Position numbers and translations under genes: made by a program. Positions 12,000-24,430 of a DNA stretch of 64,000 bases are shown here, in pieces; position 1 is the first letter of the stretch; each line of letters starts with the position of its first letter. This DNA is from Epiperipatus broadwayi (lineage: Eukaryota > Onychophora > Udeonychophora > Euonychophora > Peripatidae), in NCBI GenBank assembly GCA_028023455.1, contig JAQFVV010012497.1, positions 3,534,001 through 3,598,000 on the forward strand, in the 5' to 3' direction. Below the pieces are notes generated by a model, which did no database searches, had not been told where the DNA came from, and worked only from the letters and a program-made list of their open reading frames with translations.

Positions 12000-14900
12000 A
12001 CAATGTAAGCACTTGATAAGAGATGAACATTGTTGTATCATATACGAATTATCATAATTCAATATGCCATATGTTATAATGGATGTGTGAAATACAGAAA
12101 CATTTTCTGAATTTTTGTACTTGCATTTTTTTGTTGCTTTTGTATGGACAAATCATTTTTAACTGAAATTTTTTTTGTTACCACTCCTGTTTTGTAAGTC
12201 TTTAACACTTGATTTAATGGTAAATTTAAATGTAATATTCTCATCACCAGATAAGGTGAGTGCAAAAAAGAAAGAGCCATTCTAGTGAATACCAGAAAGG
12301 AATTAAGGGGTTTCTGGGATAAGAATCTTACAGTTTTCTGTAAGGAGAAGTGCTTGAATAAATTTACATTTTTGTACTTGAATAAATGTAGATTTTTGTA
12401 AATGGAAAAAATAAGATATCTCCTAAAAATAATCCACAAGAGCAAAAATTAATATAAGACCTGGTCGTATTTTCTGGGCAACATGGTATAAATATTTTGT
12501 CAGGTTATTAATATAGATGGAAACACAATCAATAGGTAAAATTAATTACAAAATTAAACTTGGATGGAGTATTTTTAATATAAATAAAGGATAGTAAAAG
12601 AAAATATGCAGGAAAAATTTTAATATATGTATTTTACTAGTTTTATTTTTTGACCAGAGACTTGAATACTTAATTGAAAAACAGTGCAGATAGATGCTTT
12701 GGATCATGAAATATAAAAAAATATATATTAAGATTAACAAAAGAGATCAAAAATGAAAATATATCAGTGAGAAAATAAACAGGTATCACTGTCACCCTTG
12801 AAAGAATTAAGAGATTGAAATAAATCTGGGGTGACATATTTCTAGAAGATATGATAAAAGGTGGACAGTTAAGTATTAAATTTTATTCCAGAAGATTCTA
12901 AAAAGCTATGATATGGATGGATAAATAAGGAAGTTTGTTGGCATGTTATGGATAAGAGATTCTATAAATCAGAAAAACTGGATTAAACTTGGAAAGACCA
13001 CCATCTTGCAGTAGATTAATAATGATTGAAAATGATAATTGTTTTTCTCTATTAAAATTGGAATGTCTGTACTCATTTATGATGAGTAGTTGCTGCTGTT
13101 GTTGACTATACATATGTAAACATGTGGTTCATAAAACATGAAGAAAATTAGAATTTTCTTATGTGTGGGACTAAATGAATGATGTTGATTAAAAAAGACT
13201 ATATCAACATTAAAAATTGTTGAGTAACAACTCTCAATCTGGCCACATCCCAGGTCAACAACTATCCAGCAAAAGCAAAAGCTCAGGGCAGCTGTAATAT
13301 TATCAGTGAAATAAGATTAATAGTTCATGATACTGTATAAAACTCTCTGCAATCAGGTTTACAATGCAATGTGACTGATTAATTAAATAACAGTAAACTA
13401 TCACATAAGATAGCATAAACAAACCTATTGGTAAATCTGATGTGCAGTTGGGAAATTACCTATAAAACCTGAGGTCAGTTGAGTGTGATCAGTTATTGAA
13501 GTTATTACTAAATCATTTCATTTGTTTACTTACAGAACAATTATTCACCTGTCTGAAGTTACTCTCTGAATAATATACAATGTACATCATTCAAGATGAC
13601 TAAAAGTGGTAAGGTTTACTGAGAGCAAATCATGAATTTCTATAATTTAATTGGTTATTATTAAATAATCTTTTAATCTTGCCTAAATGTTTGAAACTTT
13701 TACATTCAGTTATCTCAATAATTTGTAATAGCCAGAAAATATTATATCCTGACTTTACAACATTAATATGCAAAAGCATATAGATTTTTAATGGCCATCT
13801 AATATTATGGAAGAAAAAAGAAAGAAAAATAATCATATTATTTACCATTATGCAAATATTTTTTATGATGACTGCATCATTAACCATCATCATCAAAATA
13901 TTTACTTGTGTTTGACACATAGTCTCTGGTAATTATCATGTAAAAGCATTACAAAAGTTTTAGAATAGCTTGAACATTAATATGCATGTAAACAAACATG
14001 TTTTTAACAACAAAAAAACAACAACACATTTTTGGAAAATGGATCCAGATTAAAAAAAGAACAACTATATGACAAATAAAAGATATTGGAACTTGCATGT
14101 AATAATATACAACGAATGCAAACAGTCCCAGTAATTTTCTTTATATTTTAGTTCAATCAACATCTATATTATTAATATTATTTCTTGAAAAAAAATCATA
14201 GTATAACTCGTAAACTATGATTGAATGTTAAAAACTGCCAAAGGTTTAAATAAATTGGAATTTAATCAAACAGATTAAACTATTGTATAAGCTAATGAGT
14301 AAAAATGTACTATATCCTTATATTGACCACAAACAAATTATCTGAATTATTAGCAAGTAGATATTGATTTGTATTGCCATCTAGTATTTTTAGATAACAA
14401 ATAAATAAAAATCATATAAAATAATCCAAGCAAATAACTACAACATTTATAATTTAACTTAACAAATGTTGAAAATCTATTTAATTTGAATAATTTCAAA
14501 ACATCTTATATAAAAAAATTGAAATTTTCAGATCTATAATTCAAATTCTTCAGAATAAAGATCAAGAAAATAAAGGAATTAGGAAAGGGAGAAAATATGA
14601 AAGCTTTGTTGTGATACCATTTAATATTGTTATACAGTTATTAATTATATGGAATGAGAGGAAGATTACTTTAAATTCTCCAACAAAAACACAATATACA
14701 TTAAATGATATCTGCTGATGAGTATATTGTGAGACCATAATTATGAGGGGTGGGAAAGTAGAATAAATAATTTGGTTAAGAAAACTGAAATAGTTATGGG
14801 AATGAATATAATTATATAGAATGTTAAAAAAGTTGTAAAAAGATTGTTTATTAATCTACCTTCAAGCATTTTATCTTAGCCTATTGCAATGAAGTTTATT

Positions 14901-16800
14901 TATATTTCTGGATAGATTAAATTTCAGTGAAATCTATTCAAATATCTTAGATAAAGATAATAAGTAGAATTTATTTATTGTCTAACTATAATATTGCTTT
15001 AACAATATGCTGATATTTTATTAGTTTGTTTAAACATGAGGATTGTGATGATGTAATTTATATATAACAATCAGTTAATTGTTGGAACTTATGTTTAAAA
15101 ATAAAATGTGTGCATTGCAAAAATATATATGACAACACTGGGGAAATCCTGTTGTTTAGAGACAAGCAATATCAGGGAAAGGACATGCAAGTAGGACTTG
15201 AGTATGGATTATAGATATGATTTATACAGAGATAGAGGAATAACATAGAATAAAGAATTATGTAGTTATTTGTAATAAACCATAACAATTAATTATAGAT
15301 AATTAATGAATCCTTATAGAATTTTTAAAACAACAGAATAAGTTGGATAGTGAAATAAAGAAACAAAAATATTTGAGGAGTAAATAGGGCGTAAATTTTT
15401 TAGTTTAAATCATCATGTTGGGAATGGATGATATGAGAGAGAAATATTGAAATTAACAAAACAGCTGTTACTTGAATAGAGTAAAAGAAAGAGGGAGTGT
15501 CAGAACTAACTGAATGAGTAATTGTAGGTTGCGGTGAGGTAATAAAAAAATAATCAAATAGTTTATTGCTCAGAATTTAAAAACAAATGATAGATCGGGG
15601 CAAGAATCTATCAAAATATGAAGGAAACTAGAATTGGGATAAAATGAATTAGAAAAAGTAAATAGGTTTATAATAGAATAAAAAAAAGTTTCAGAAAAAG
15701 AGACTGTTATTATTCCAAAACTTTATTAACAGAGTATACTTGACTAACAGTGGTTTCTAGATATGTCGTCTCTCATGCAAAGAAACTTTCGATTAAATTT
15801 AGGGAAAATCTATTTTACATTATGTTGTTTCTGTTTGTGTGAAATTTTTATCGTTAAACATAAATTGATATCTATAATTATTTACCAAAGTTTAATGCAT
15901 AAATAAAATATATTTAAACAATGATTAAGTTTAATCTTATATTCATCACCCCCCCTAAACTATCGTCTCTGCCAAAACAGGAGCATGTATTACTAGGAAC
16001 AAAATGATTATTGTGAAGAATGAATTGCCACACATATACAGTCGATCATTGTTTTATATATACGGGGAATGGGTTTCAAGATCATTTATTGACTTTTTTT
16101 TTTAAGTGTTCTTTTTTACTTTCTGTTTTAGATGTCATTTAAAATTGATGCAATTCAAGAAACCAAATAAGTTAAGGTTAAAGGCTACTTTGAAGCACCT
16201 GACCTAATTTTCAATTAACCTAGGGATAAGAGATCTGGGTGTGTCGTCATGGAAAGAAAAAAGTAAAACAAATATGTTTCAGATTACTTCAACGATTATA
16301 AATATATATTGAGTTTTTAAACAATACAATTTGAAATTGAGACATTATTTTTTATATATATTCAGTTACTAGTCAATATATTTGATTTTCACAACTAATA
16401 ATACACATAAAGAGAATGACGTTTATTTGGATGATGAAGAAGTTCAGATGCCCTGATAATAATATGTTTCTTTAAATACGTCTTTAAATATTACTGAAAG
16501 CATCACGTACCCAAACATGAGAATTGTGCTATATTAAAGGTTTCGTTATTATTATTATTTTAAATTACTATTAATTTATATAAGTGTGCTTTCAGATTTG
16601 AAAAATATGCAATCAAATGGTTTTATTGTTCAGAATCCATGAGCTCAAGCACTAAAAATGAATAGATATAGCCTTATTTAGTTCACGAACCTTGAATTCC
16701 AAAGTCCACCATTTTACTACAGCACTAAACCAAATAGGGCATTATAAGAATAATATACTATAATTAGATATTGTCTTTCTGAATCAGTTATTCAACAATT
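12000..16800. other. AT-rich DNA without recognised gene
   Basis: Largely AT-rich sequence. The longest open frame not explained by a repeat is on - at 12074-12445 (123 codons, lysine- and leucine-rich). It has no recognisable domain and may be chance. I could not assign the 12,780-13,060 and 13,230-13,300 stretches, which are slightly more complex. Nothing else is supportable. Confidence 0.45.
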
Positions 16801-16819
16801 CAAATCAAAAATATTAGAG

Positions 16820-17070
16820 AAAATCTCCATATAGTAGTGACATTCAATGCAAGCCTTAGTAATCCTAAGATCTAGATGCAGTGCTGTCAGATCCAAGACT
16901 CCTCATTGATGAAAGCCACAAGCTAGAAAGTAGTATAGTAATAGATGGGGATTTTATGCACAAATCTTCTTGGATCTATTGATTACTAAGGCTTGCACTA
17001 GGTGGCACTACTGTTTGAAGAGTTTGCTACTGTTTTAACAGCTTGTATAATTGCATAAGAAATAGTGATT
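16820..17070. repeat. Inverted repeat with hammerhead-like core, beside the Penelope remains
   Basis: The left arm (about 16820-16875) and the right arm (about 16965-17030) are inverted copies sharing cagtagtg and tgcaagccttagtaatc. Between them, on +, lies ctcctcaTTGATGA, then AAGC-CACAA-GCTA, then GAAA (about 16891-16926), which resembles a hammerhead core with the first core base changed C to T and a weakened stem II. No good cleavage triplet follows. The block lies directly on the 3' side of the - strand PLE endonuclease, the expected place for a PLE terminal repeat. Confidence 0.6.
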
Positions 17071-17269
17071 TGTGGTTTTACAGAAATATTAGTCATTATA
17101 GTTGTATTTATATATTGAACTATTTCCATCATGAAAATGTTTTAGATTCAACTATTAGTAAAAACCTAGATTCCTTAGATTCTTGGAAAATTGAATTTTA
17201 AGATATGTTATAACCAACTGAGCCATCCTGCCAAAGGCAACAATCAATAGAAGTTTCATATTCTTATCT

Positions 17270-17870
17270 ATGAAGTTTCTCCTGATTTCTCCACTTTTTA
17301 CTTAGAGCAAAGTTGATTAGTGGTTTCCATACTTCACATATAGTCACACTAGGTTGACTTATGAGATTATTTATCATTGTCATGTGAGTAGTTGCTTTGA
17401 ATTTTTTTCTTTATAACTTTTATTCTCTGTCCAATGTTTTTTATATTTTCTCAATTGAACATATATTTATTGTTGTATATGTGGTTTATGACTTAGACAC
17501 ATCTGTTTTCTCTCTTCTAATCATCAATTTGTGCTCTTGCAATAGCTTTTCAATGGGGCAACTAGTCTCACCATTATATATTCTTCCACATTCACATAGT
17601 CTTTCATAGATGCAGATTTTGCTTTTCAGCATTTCAAGTTCAGGCTTTGTTAATGTTAGAATTTATCATAGTGTAGTATGGATAAGCAAAGCATTCTGAT
17701 ATTATATTGATTACAGTTTTAGTTAATTTGTCTGTTATTTTTGGTATGAATGGATACACTGCAGTACTAATAATTGTTTTCTTTTGATGGTTCTTTTGTT
17801 GTCTATTTATGGTTTTCTTAATAATAGCTAATGGATAACTATTTTTTATAAGAGTTTATTTTATATAGAT
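17270..17870 (-). mobile_element. Penelope-like element, GIY-YIG endonuclease part (degenerate)
   Basis: Read on the - strand, about 17860-17650 gives YPFIPKITDKLTKTV, the conserved linker between reverse transcriptase and endonuclease of Penelope-like elements. At about 17600-17500 comes CECGRIYNGETSC, then EKLLQEHKLMIRR, the GIY-YIG-type endonuclease core with a zinc-binding CxC preceding it. Further 3' (about 17345-17297) is CEVWKPLINFALSKK, the family's usual end. Frames shift between these blocks and stops occur, so it is not functional. The normal PLE order is reverse transcriptase then endonuclease on the same strand; here the reverse transcriptase lies on the opposite strand to the right. 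Confidence 0.85.
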
Positions 17871-17929
17871 CTTTCTTTTTTTTTTAACAAAAAAAAAGCT
17901 AGTTTCTGAACAAACCTCTATTGCTCTGA

Positions 17930-18230
17930 AATGATAGTATAACTCCATGTTTTTAGTTTCTGGTGTGATTGGATGTATATACTAAGCATTTTCCTATGTT
18001 GATGATACATTTGTTCTATGGCACATGGTGAAGAACTACTACAAATTTTCTGAAAACACACCAACAACTTATCTCCTTCACAATAGAGACAGAACAAGAA
18101 CAAAAATTGGCATTCTTAGATGTTTTGTGACTAGATATGGCAAAATCAAAACTAGTTTACAGAAAACTCGCACATACAGGAAAATACTTAGCATATAAAT
18201 CATTATAATATATTACTTTCTATGAAAACA
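17930..18230 (+). mobile_element. Penelope-like element, reverse transcriptase part (degenerate, inverted relative to the endonuclease)
   Basis: On + the frame reads YVDDTFVLWHM at 17995-18027, the catalytic box of Penelope reverse transcriptases (family form Y[AV]DDTF). It then gives LAFLDVL at 18108-18128 and, after a frame change, VYRKLAHTGKYLAYKS at 18155-18202 (family form VYRKPTHTDRYL). These blocks are diagnostic of PLEs. The coding direction is opposite to the endonuclease at 17,270-17,870, and the junction falls in the T/A-rich sequence at about 17,873-17,900. That is the structure expected of a 5'-inverted insertion. Several stops show it is dead. Confidence 0.85.
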
Positions 18231-18527
18231 ATAGTTACTTCTATATAAAAACAAGTTGAAATTATTTAAATTTGTGTAGATTTAAAAAATGTATGTAAGC
18301 TCATTTAAAATAGTTATGTGTAAAGACATATTTTTGATGTAATCAAATTACTGTACTATTTATATCTAAATAAAATGTACATACATTTTTATGCATTCTT
18401 AATCATTCTCGTGCATTAATTATATACAATATGGACTAATCTCCCAAAGGGAAGTATAAATTGTATAACTTTTCACTATAATAAATGTTTCTATTTTACA
18501 TAAATAAATAATATCATAGAAAATTAA

Positions 18528-18725
18528 AAGAAAACCCCCCCACATTTCCCCCTGTTTAAAAAAAAATAATGGATGGGAAGGTTGTGTAAAAAACCCCTTT
18601 TTCCTCCCCCATCTTCCATTTTTTTTTTGGTTTTCTTTCTTTTGGGGGGGGTGGGTTTGGGGGGGTTTTATGTCCCCCTCAACCCCCCTTTTTTTTTCTT
18701 ACAAAAGAGAAAAAAAAAAAAAAAT
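18528..18725. other. Homopolymer-rich insert flanked by a 17-bp direct repeat: probable sequencing or assembly artefact
   Basis: About 200 bp composed of long runs of C, G, T and A unlike anything else in the window. It lies between two identical copies of atatcatagaaaattaa (18511-18527 and 18726-18742). Exact flanking duplication around low-complexity, GC-homopolymer sequence suggests a low-quality read end wrongly retained when two overlapping contigs were joined. A real insertion with a target-site duplication is less likely. Confidence 0.7.
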
Positions 18726-18742
18726 ATATCATAGAAAATTAA

Positions 18743-19590
18743 TTAATTATAATAGTTATCAAAACTTTTAATATATAAGCACTGTAACAAATTTCAAATT
18801 TCTCTCCTGTTAGCATTATAACATATAAATTATGTTAAAATAAGTTTTTCTTGGGGGCTTATCTACTAATTTCGAATCTCATAAACCATAAAAAGTAACA
18901 TGTATTAATATTCTGAAAACTCAGATTTAAGATAAATCTTAAAACATACACTGGGAATTATTTCAAAATATCTTCCAATATTTATAAAAAGGTGTGAATT
19001 TAAATATAAATATTTCTCAACTCAAATAAGTGTGATAGTATAATTAAAAACATTGGAGAATATCGCGCACCCCCTCCTCTCCCAACATTTTATAAAAGAG
19101 CAGAAGTAAATATTTAATTTATAATATCAACATTGCAGCTGGAATCTACTATTGCTCTAAAATAATAAAAGAGTATCTCACATTTTTTCTTCCTATGATT
19201 TATTGCTTATCATATATATAATACTCAAAAGTAACAGAGTTTTATTGATGACATTCAATTTGTGAAAGCTACTATGTGTCAGTATAACATATTTAATGCT
19301 TTTTATTATCTCATAATTTATAGAATCCATAAAATAAATGCTCATTTCTTTGTTTTTATAATGAATGTATCCTTATCATAGCATAATTCATATATTGTTT
19401 AAACTTGAATAAGCATTCACATATGTTACTTATTTTAAATTAATCCTAAGAAAATATCAACGTCTGAATTATAAATACTTATAAATAAAAATCTATTTCT
19501 CTTACCCAAATTCTGCCACCTAATGTAAACTTAAGTAAACAGTAGTTTTCAGATAATAGTGCTTAGTAAATCCTAGCACAGTACTGTTCT
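18743..19590. other. AT-rich DNA without recognised feature
   Basis: No gene, RNA or repeat is recognisable. A short CpG- and C-containing patch at about 19,060-19,085 stands out slightly but has no structure I can interpret. Confidence 0.5.
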
Positions 19591-19594
19591 ATCT

Positions 19595-19653
19595 ATATCC
19601 CCAGACTTGTTTCTAACTTGTGGTTTTCATCAATGAGTTTTGTCTGGGGATAT
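19595..19653 (-). ncRNA. Degenerate hammerhead-like motif
   Basis: On the - strand the motif reads actca-TTGATGA-AAAC-CACAA-GTTA-GAAA, then CAAGTC and tggggatat. It is bracketed by a perfect 12-bp inverted repeat (plus coordinates 19595-19606 and 19642-19653). The GTC cleavage triplet is kept, but the first core base is T instead of C and stem II is weakened. It closely resembles the core at about 16,891-16,926, so both belong to one subfamily that has probably lost self-cleavage. Confidence 0.5.
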
Positions 19654-19768
19654 GGACTTAACATTACTAAATAGACAATTAATAGCACTAAATCTGTTAA
19701 TTAATAAAAGTTGCATTAAGTGGCAGAACTGGAATGGGAAAATTAGATTTTTGCTTAAAAGTATTGTA

Positions 19769-19998
19769 ATACAGAGAGCATACCAATAGGTCAAACAAGC
19801 TCTTAATTAATAAGCGTGGTATAAGAAAATATTTAAAATCTCTGTCCACAACACTCTCGTCTCCAGACCAACTGTTTTTGAGCTTATGGCTCATGTCAAT
19901 GGAGAGCTAGAATATTTGGAAACTAGATCTAAAATATCAACTCATACCGCACTTATTAATTAAGAGCTTGTTTGAGCTATTGGTATGCTCTCTGTATT
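19769..19998. repeat. Inverted repeat of the hammerhead-bearing family
   Basis: The left arm (about 19769-19832) and right arm (about 19943-19998) are inverted copies sharing acagagagcataccaata and caagctcttaattaataag. Between them, 19860-19905 holds a second degenerate hammerhead on the - strand. Its stem I pairs perfectly (tctcca with tggaga), stem II is GAGC-CATAA-GCTC and a GGTC triplet is present, but the core is mutated (TTGACAT for CUGANGA, AAAA for GAAA). The tail agagattttaaat..agcttgttt matches the tails at 11.7 and 29.2 kb. Confidence 0.65.
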
Positions 19999-20009
19999 GA
20001 ATTTTTGTA

Positions 20010-21100
20010 AATACAAGCTTATAAAAGTAATGTCACATTATATATGACTTGCTTTTTTGATTATTAAAAGTATTGTGTAAGTTGGGATAATGTGATATGT
20101 GTTGATTTTATAAATAATCTACATTTTAATATTGCAACTTTAATTTTAAGTATATTTTAAACATTTTAAATTTATTTATTTATTTGAATTAGTTTTTTTC
20201 TGCAGATTAAAAGTTGACTTTCACTAATAATGAATATAATGTAGATGTAAATATTCAAAATAGAAATTAATCTATTAGTTCATTTATATTTTTCTTTTGC
20301 CCTAATATAAAGGAATAATAACTGATCCATGAAACAAATATTTTTATTATCAAAATATCCAGCTTTAAATTTAAGATTTTATATTTAATTCAATAATTTT
20401 TTTAGTAAATATGTTTTATGTTATTGCATTTTTGTTTAAAATAGAATAACAAACAAATACACGAATAAACACACAAAAAAGGTCAAAATTATAAGTTAAC
20501 AAGATATACCCGCCCTATGATAAAGACCATCTTTTTTTTTAATTGCTTGTTTTAACAATTTTTTTAAGATTTAATGTAAATTAATCAAAAGTTTTTAATA
20601 TTATAGAAATAAATATGATAAATGTAGCTTACTAGGCCAAATTTGACAAGGTTGTGGACAACTATTATTGGCGGAACTAACATGAACTATGCGATATAAA
20701 CTACAAAAACTTCAATTATACATTAACAAAAACTAAATGTGAATATGGTATTATAGCTTCTACTTTTTTTCTTCACTAAATATGACATTTCAAGCATAAA
20801 TTTATGTATTGTAATCACATTTTCTTCATGATTTAATGCTATACTTATTAATTTATGTACTATAGTTAAAAGCATATGTACTGATTTTTTTTCTGAGCAA
20901 TTTTTATTAATGGTGGAATTATTTCCTTCTCATAAAATATGTTTCTTAATAAAAATTACATATTATTAAATATAAAAGGTAGAACTCCATTAAAACATAA
21001 ATATTAATGAAAATAAAAGCTGACAATTAATTTTATTATTATCATACTGCACATAAAAGACTCACTCTGTAAATATTAGTAATATTATTGTTTATATATA
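20010..21100. other. AT-rich DNA without recognised feature
   Basis: Only AT-rich sequence with short A/T runs. No coding region, tRNA or repeat structure could be supported. Confidence 0.5.
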
Positions 21101-21104
21101 TATA

Positions 21105-21313
21105 TATTAAGCAATTAAATCATCCCACATGATTAAGAAATCCAGTACTGCCCTCTGTGAACTAATATATAAATATGTTAGAGTTCGTATTTCAGATGGA
21201 TACCATTTTGACCTGGCTATTTTGAAATATGAACTCTAACGTATTTATATATTAGTTCACAGAGGGCAGTACTGGATTTCTTAATCATGTGGGATGATTT
21301 AATTGCTTAATAT
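21105..21313. repeat. Near-perfect long hairpin (MITE-like fold-back element)
   Basis: Arms of about 90 bp (21105-21194 and 21223-21313) are reverse complements with only about two differences, around a loop of roughly 28 bp. The ends lie in TA-rich DNA, compatible with a TA target duplication, though this cannot be proved. There is no protein and no hammerhead core. The high arm identity suggests recent origin or ongoing homogenisation compared with the other, more diverged inverted repeats in the window. Confidence 0.9.
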
Positions 21314-23150
21314 TTGTATATTTATTTCAGTATAGTGTTATGCACTGGGATTATTTTCTCTCTCTCTCTCTCTATCATCATCAACCATTATCAATCCTCT
21401 CCAAGTTTAATCCATCTTCTCTCTATATATATATATATATATGCGCACTAATTAATATGCTTACCTATATATGCTTGAAAATTATCATTACAATATATAT
21501 TTTACAGTGGAGGCACACATTCACACAGGAATATTTGTTAAATATTTGGATTGTACTGTAGTAAGATCTATATCTCTTCTACATCATGAAAGAAACCATA
21601 ATTAAAGATATGCTATTAGAAACAATAAATAATCTACTACAGAGCCATCTATTCTAACTTTGAATAATCAATGGTCTTTTGAGTATAATGCTGAGTTAAC
21701 ATATCTAGATTATTATTTGTCTTTTGAGTGTTATCAGTATTACCAAAAATAGCAGTATAGTAGCCACTTTTACTTCTTATGAAAATAAAAAACACTCCAA
21801 AGTTTTTGAACCCAAATCATTTTTTTCGAAATATGTATATAGATATATAAAAGTTCTATCTTGAGTGTAGCTACTTGATAATCTCAGACTTTTAATGTTA
21901 AGTTTCTTTAGTTATCACAAAGTATATTTATTCTGTAATGAATTCCCAAAACAATATTTCTCATTTATTTATTTTTTACCATGTTAGAAATTAAACAAGA
22001 AATGTGTTGTTGATGACTAAATTATGAGTCAATATATATCATAAATAATATATTAATCCTTCTAAAATGTCTAAAACTTTTTTAATTCTTAATACATTGT
22101 TTCTATTCAATATTTACACATACAATAATACACATTTCACAATGCTTTGTTTATGATATTTTTGACTAGCTAACAGTCTTCTTCAAATGTTATAAAATAA
22201 CATCAAAACTCTCATAAATTAAATAAAGTACTGTGCGAAGTGCATTAAATAAAGTGTTTTTTGTAGAGAAATAATCTATTATGTGAGTTTTAAACTATTG
22301 TATATAATGTTCATAAATTATGTCTGCTAAAATAGTGCAACTAGCCTAAAAGATGTATTCCTATACATCATTATAATTTAGATTGTGTTTTTTAAATAAA
22401 AAAATTAGCTTTACTTTTATATAGAAAGTTTGGACTTCTAAGTTTATTAATGATTAAATTTCATTCTTAAATAAACATGCAGTGATTTTTTTTGGAAAGT
22501 ACAATTACTTTTGTTTATAATAAATTTATTTATTAATTACATACGAGAATGGCAGATTCTTGAAAATAGCTAAGGGAAAAAAGTTTTATTTTGGTCAATT
22601 AAATGCAACTGTTGTGTTCATCTTGAAAATCAAATATCATTTGATTTCTTATGCAAGTAATTATACAATTATTTATTTACTGGAAATGCATTAAATGCCA
22701 TCAGTATTAGTTACCTTAGTACAACAACCAGTATTATAAGAGTACAAAATCAAATTATTTTGTTAGCAGAAAAATGATTGATATTTAGCATTTTTTATGT
22801 GTACATGTATGTGTGCATTCATATATATGTATGCCTGTGTAGTTATTTTAATTTTTGTGATTACATTTTACATGACTTCTAATTATTATATTTTGCATTT
22901 CATTTTTAGAAACCCAAGAATTACATTCATAAATGAAAACTGATATCATCATGCATATGATTCCTCGTCTACAAAGTGTATGAATCACATCTATCTAGAT
23001 CACTCTTTCATTTACTTTTCAGCATATTTTAAATATTGTTAATCACACTTTCTGTGATGTAATTGATTAATGAGAAGCTTTGGTTGTTTTTGCTTTTTTG
23101 ACCCATTCATAATTGTAATCACGATATCATTTTTCATTGAATCTGCCTGT
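21314..23150. other. AT-rich DNA with short microsatellites
   Basis: A CT run at about 21358-21373 is followed shortly by a TA run at about 21424-21442. The remainder is AT-rich with no recognisable gene. Its right end may contain the degraded 3' end of the LINE that follows. Confidence 0.5.
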
Positions 23151-24430
23151 TTCATCAAATGTCCAAAGTAATGCAGTTTTTTTATTTTATTAGCTTCAAT
23201 GAAATCCATTCATTACTTATCTTAGATGTCCAAGAACTCTATGTATTATTCAATAACATCCCATTTCAAAAGCATCAATCTTTGACCTCTCTTAATTATT
23301 CAATTTTTCAAGCTTCATATATATATATATATATATATATCAAACCCTTCAATAATCTAGACTTTATTCACATATTTTTGTCTCTGCTTTAATATGGACA
23401 TTAATTTTATAAATGCATTTATATTAATGATAACCATGTGTTTATCTCTGTATGATATTCTCTAACTTGATTTAGTCTGAATCCCAGATAAACAAATTCT
23501 GAATATGTTCTTAGCTGAATATCTTTCATGATTATATCTACTATTACTTTAACTAATCACATTTAACTTTTCCTTCTTGTATTTAGCCTTATTCCATACT
23601 CTGCATCTGCTCTCAATAAACAATATACCAAGTCCTGCAGTTTTTTCTCTATTATCACTATCAAAACTATATCATCTGCATACTGGAATTGCATACTCAC
23701 CTTTCTATAATGTAGAATCCCCTCTAAAAATCATCCTAAGCCTCTCCCACCAGTATTTATTTTCTATTGAATAAATATGATAATATATATAACTCTGCCT
23801 CACTTTTTTACCCATTTGAAGTTTAGTATTTGATTGCTACTCTCATTCTGACTTTTTGACTTTTATATAAAAAAAAATAGTAACTGGATCAAATGGAGCG
23901 AGTATTCCAAATTCATCATTTTTATTCAAAATTTGTCATAGCATGTAGAATCAAAAGCCTTCTTATATCCTGTAAAACAGTGATAGAATGGCTGTTAAAA
24001 TTCTCTGGCCTTACTGAAGATAATTATTATTTGACCTTCTGTTTTTCATGGTGGATTAAAACCTCTCTGTTCTTATGCTAATTCTGATTCTATATTAGCA
24101 TATATTCTATTCGCTGATATCCTCAACATTATTTTGATGGCATGTGAAGATAAAGCTATGATCCTATAATTATCATATTGATTAGATCTCCTTTTTTTGA
24201 CATTAACATACATTGCTGCAATCTAGTCCTCAAGCCAATCATCACTCTTCCATATAGACAAAACCAATGCATATGCAGACTGAGTTTCCTCCTTTTTATT
24301 TTATATTGTTCTGGTAATCTCCCATTGTATCTTGATATAAATTTTATTACTTTACTTTTTAATGGTGCTATAAGTGATATATTTAAATATTATTGGACCA
24401 TCTTGGTACACAGTAATTTCTAATAAGACA
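23100..24430 (-). mobile_element. Decayed LINE, reverse transcriptase remnants
   Basis: Read on -, box A survives as GYKKAFDST (plus coordinates about 23943-23972). The catalytic box survives as QYADDIVLI (about 23660-23690). The later block FEMGCYRIHRVLGH lies at about 23225-23275 and matches the usual FEMWCYRRLLRISW of invertebrate LINEs. Further 3', near 23,100-23,170, is an approximate copy of the final GH..R block. Stops and frameshifts break every segment. A TA microsatellite (about 23318-23340) has grown inside it. The short + strand open frames here are shadows of this element. Most likely RTE-like or a related clade. Confidence 0.75.

Noticed and set aside
18001-18103. - strand frame opposite the Penelope reverse transcriptase
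   Set aside because: It is an antisense shadow; the + strand carries the recognisable YVDDTF motif.
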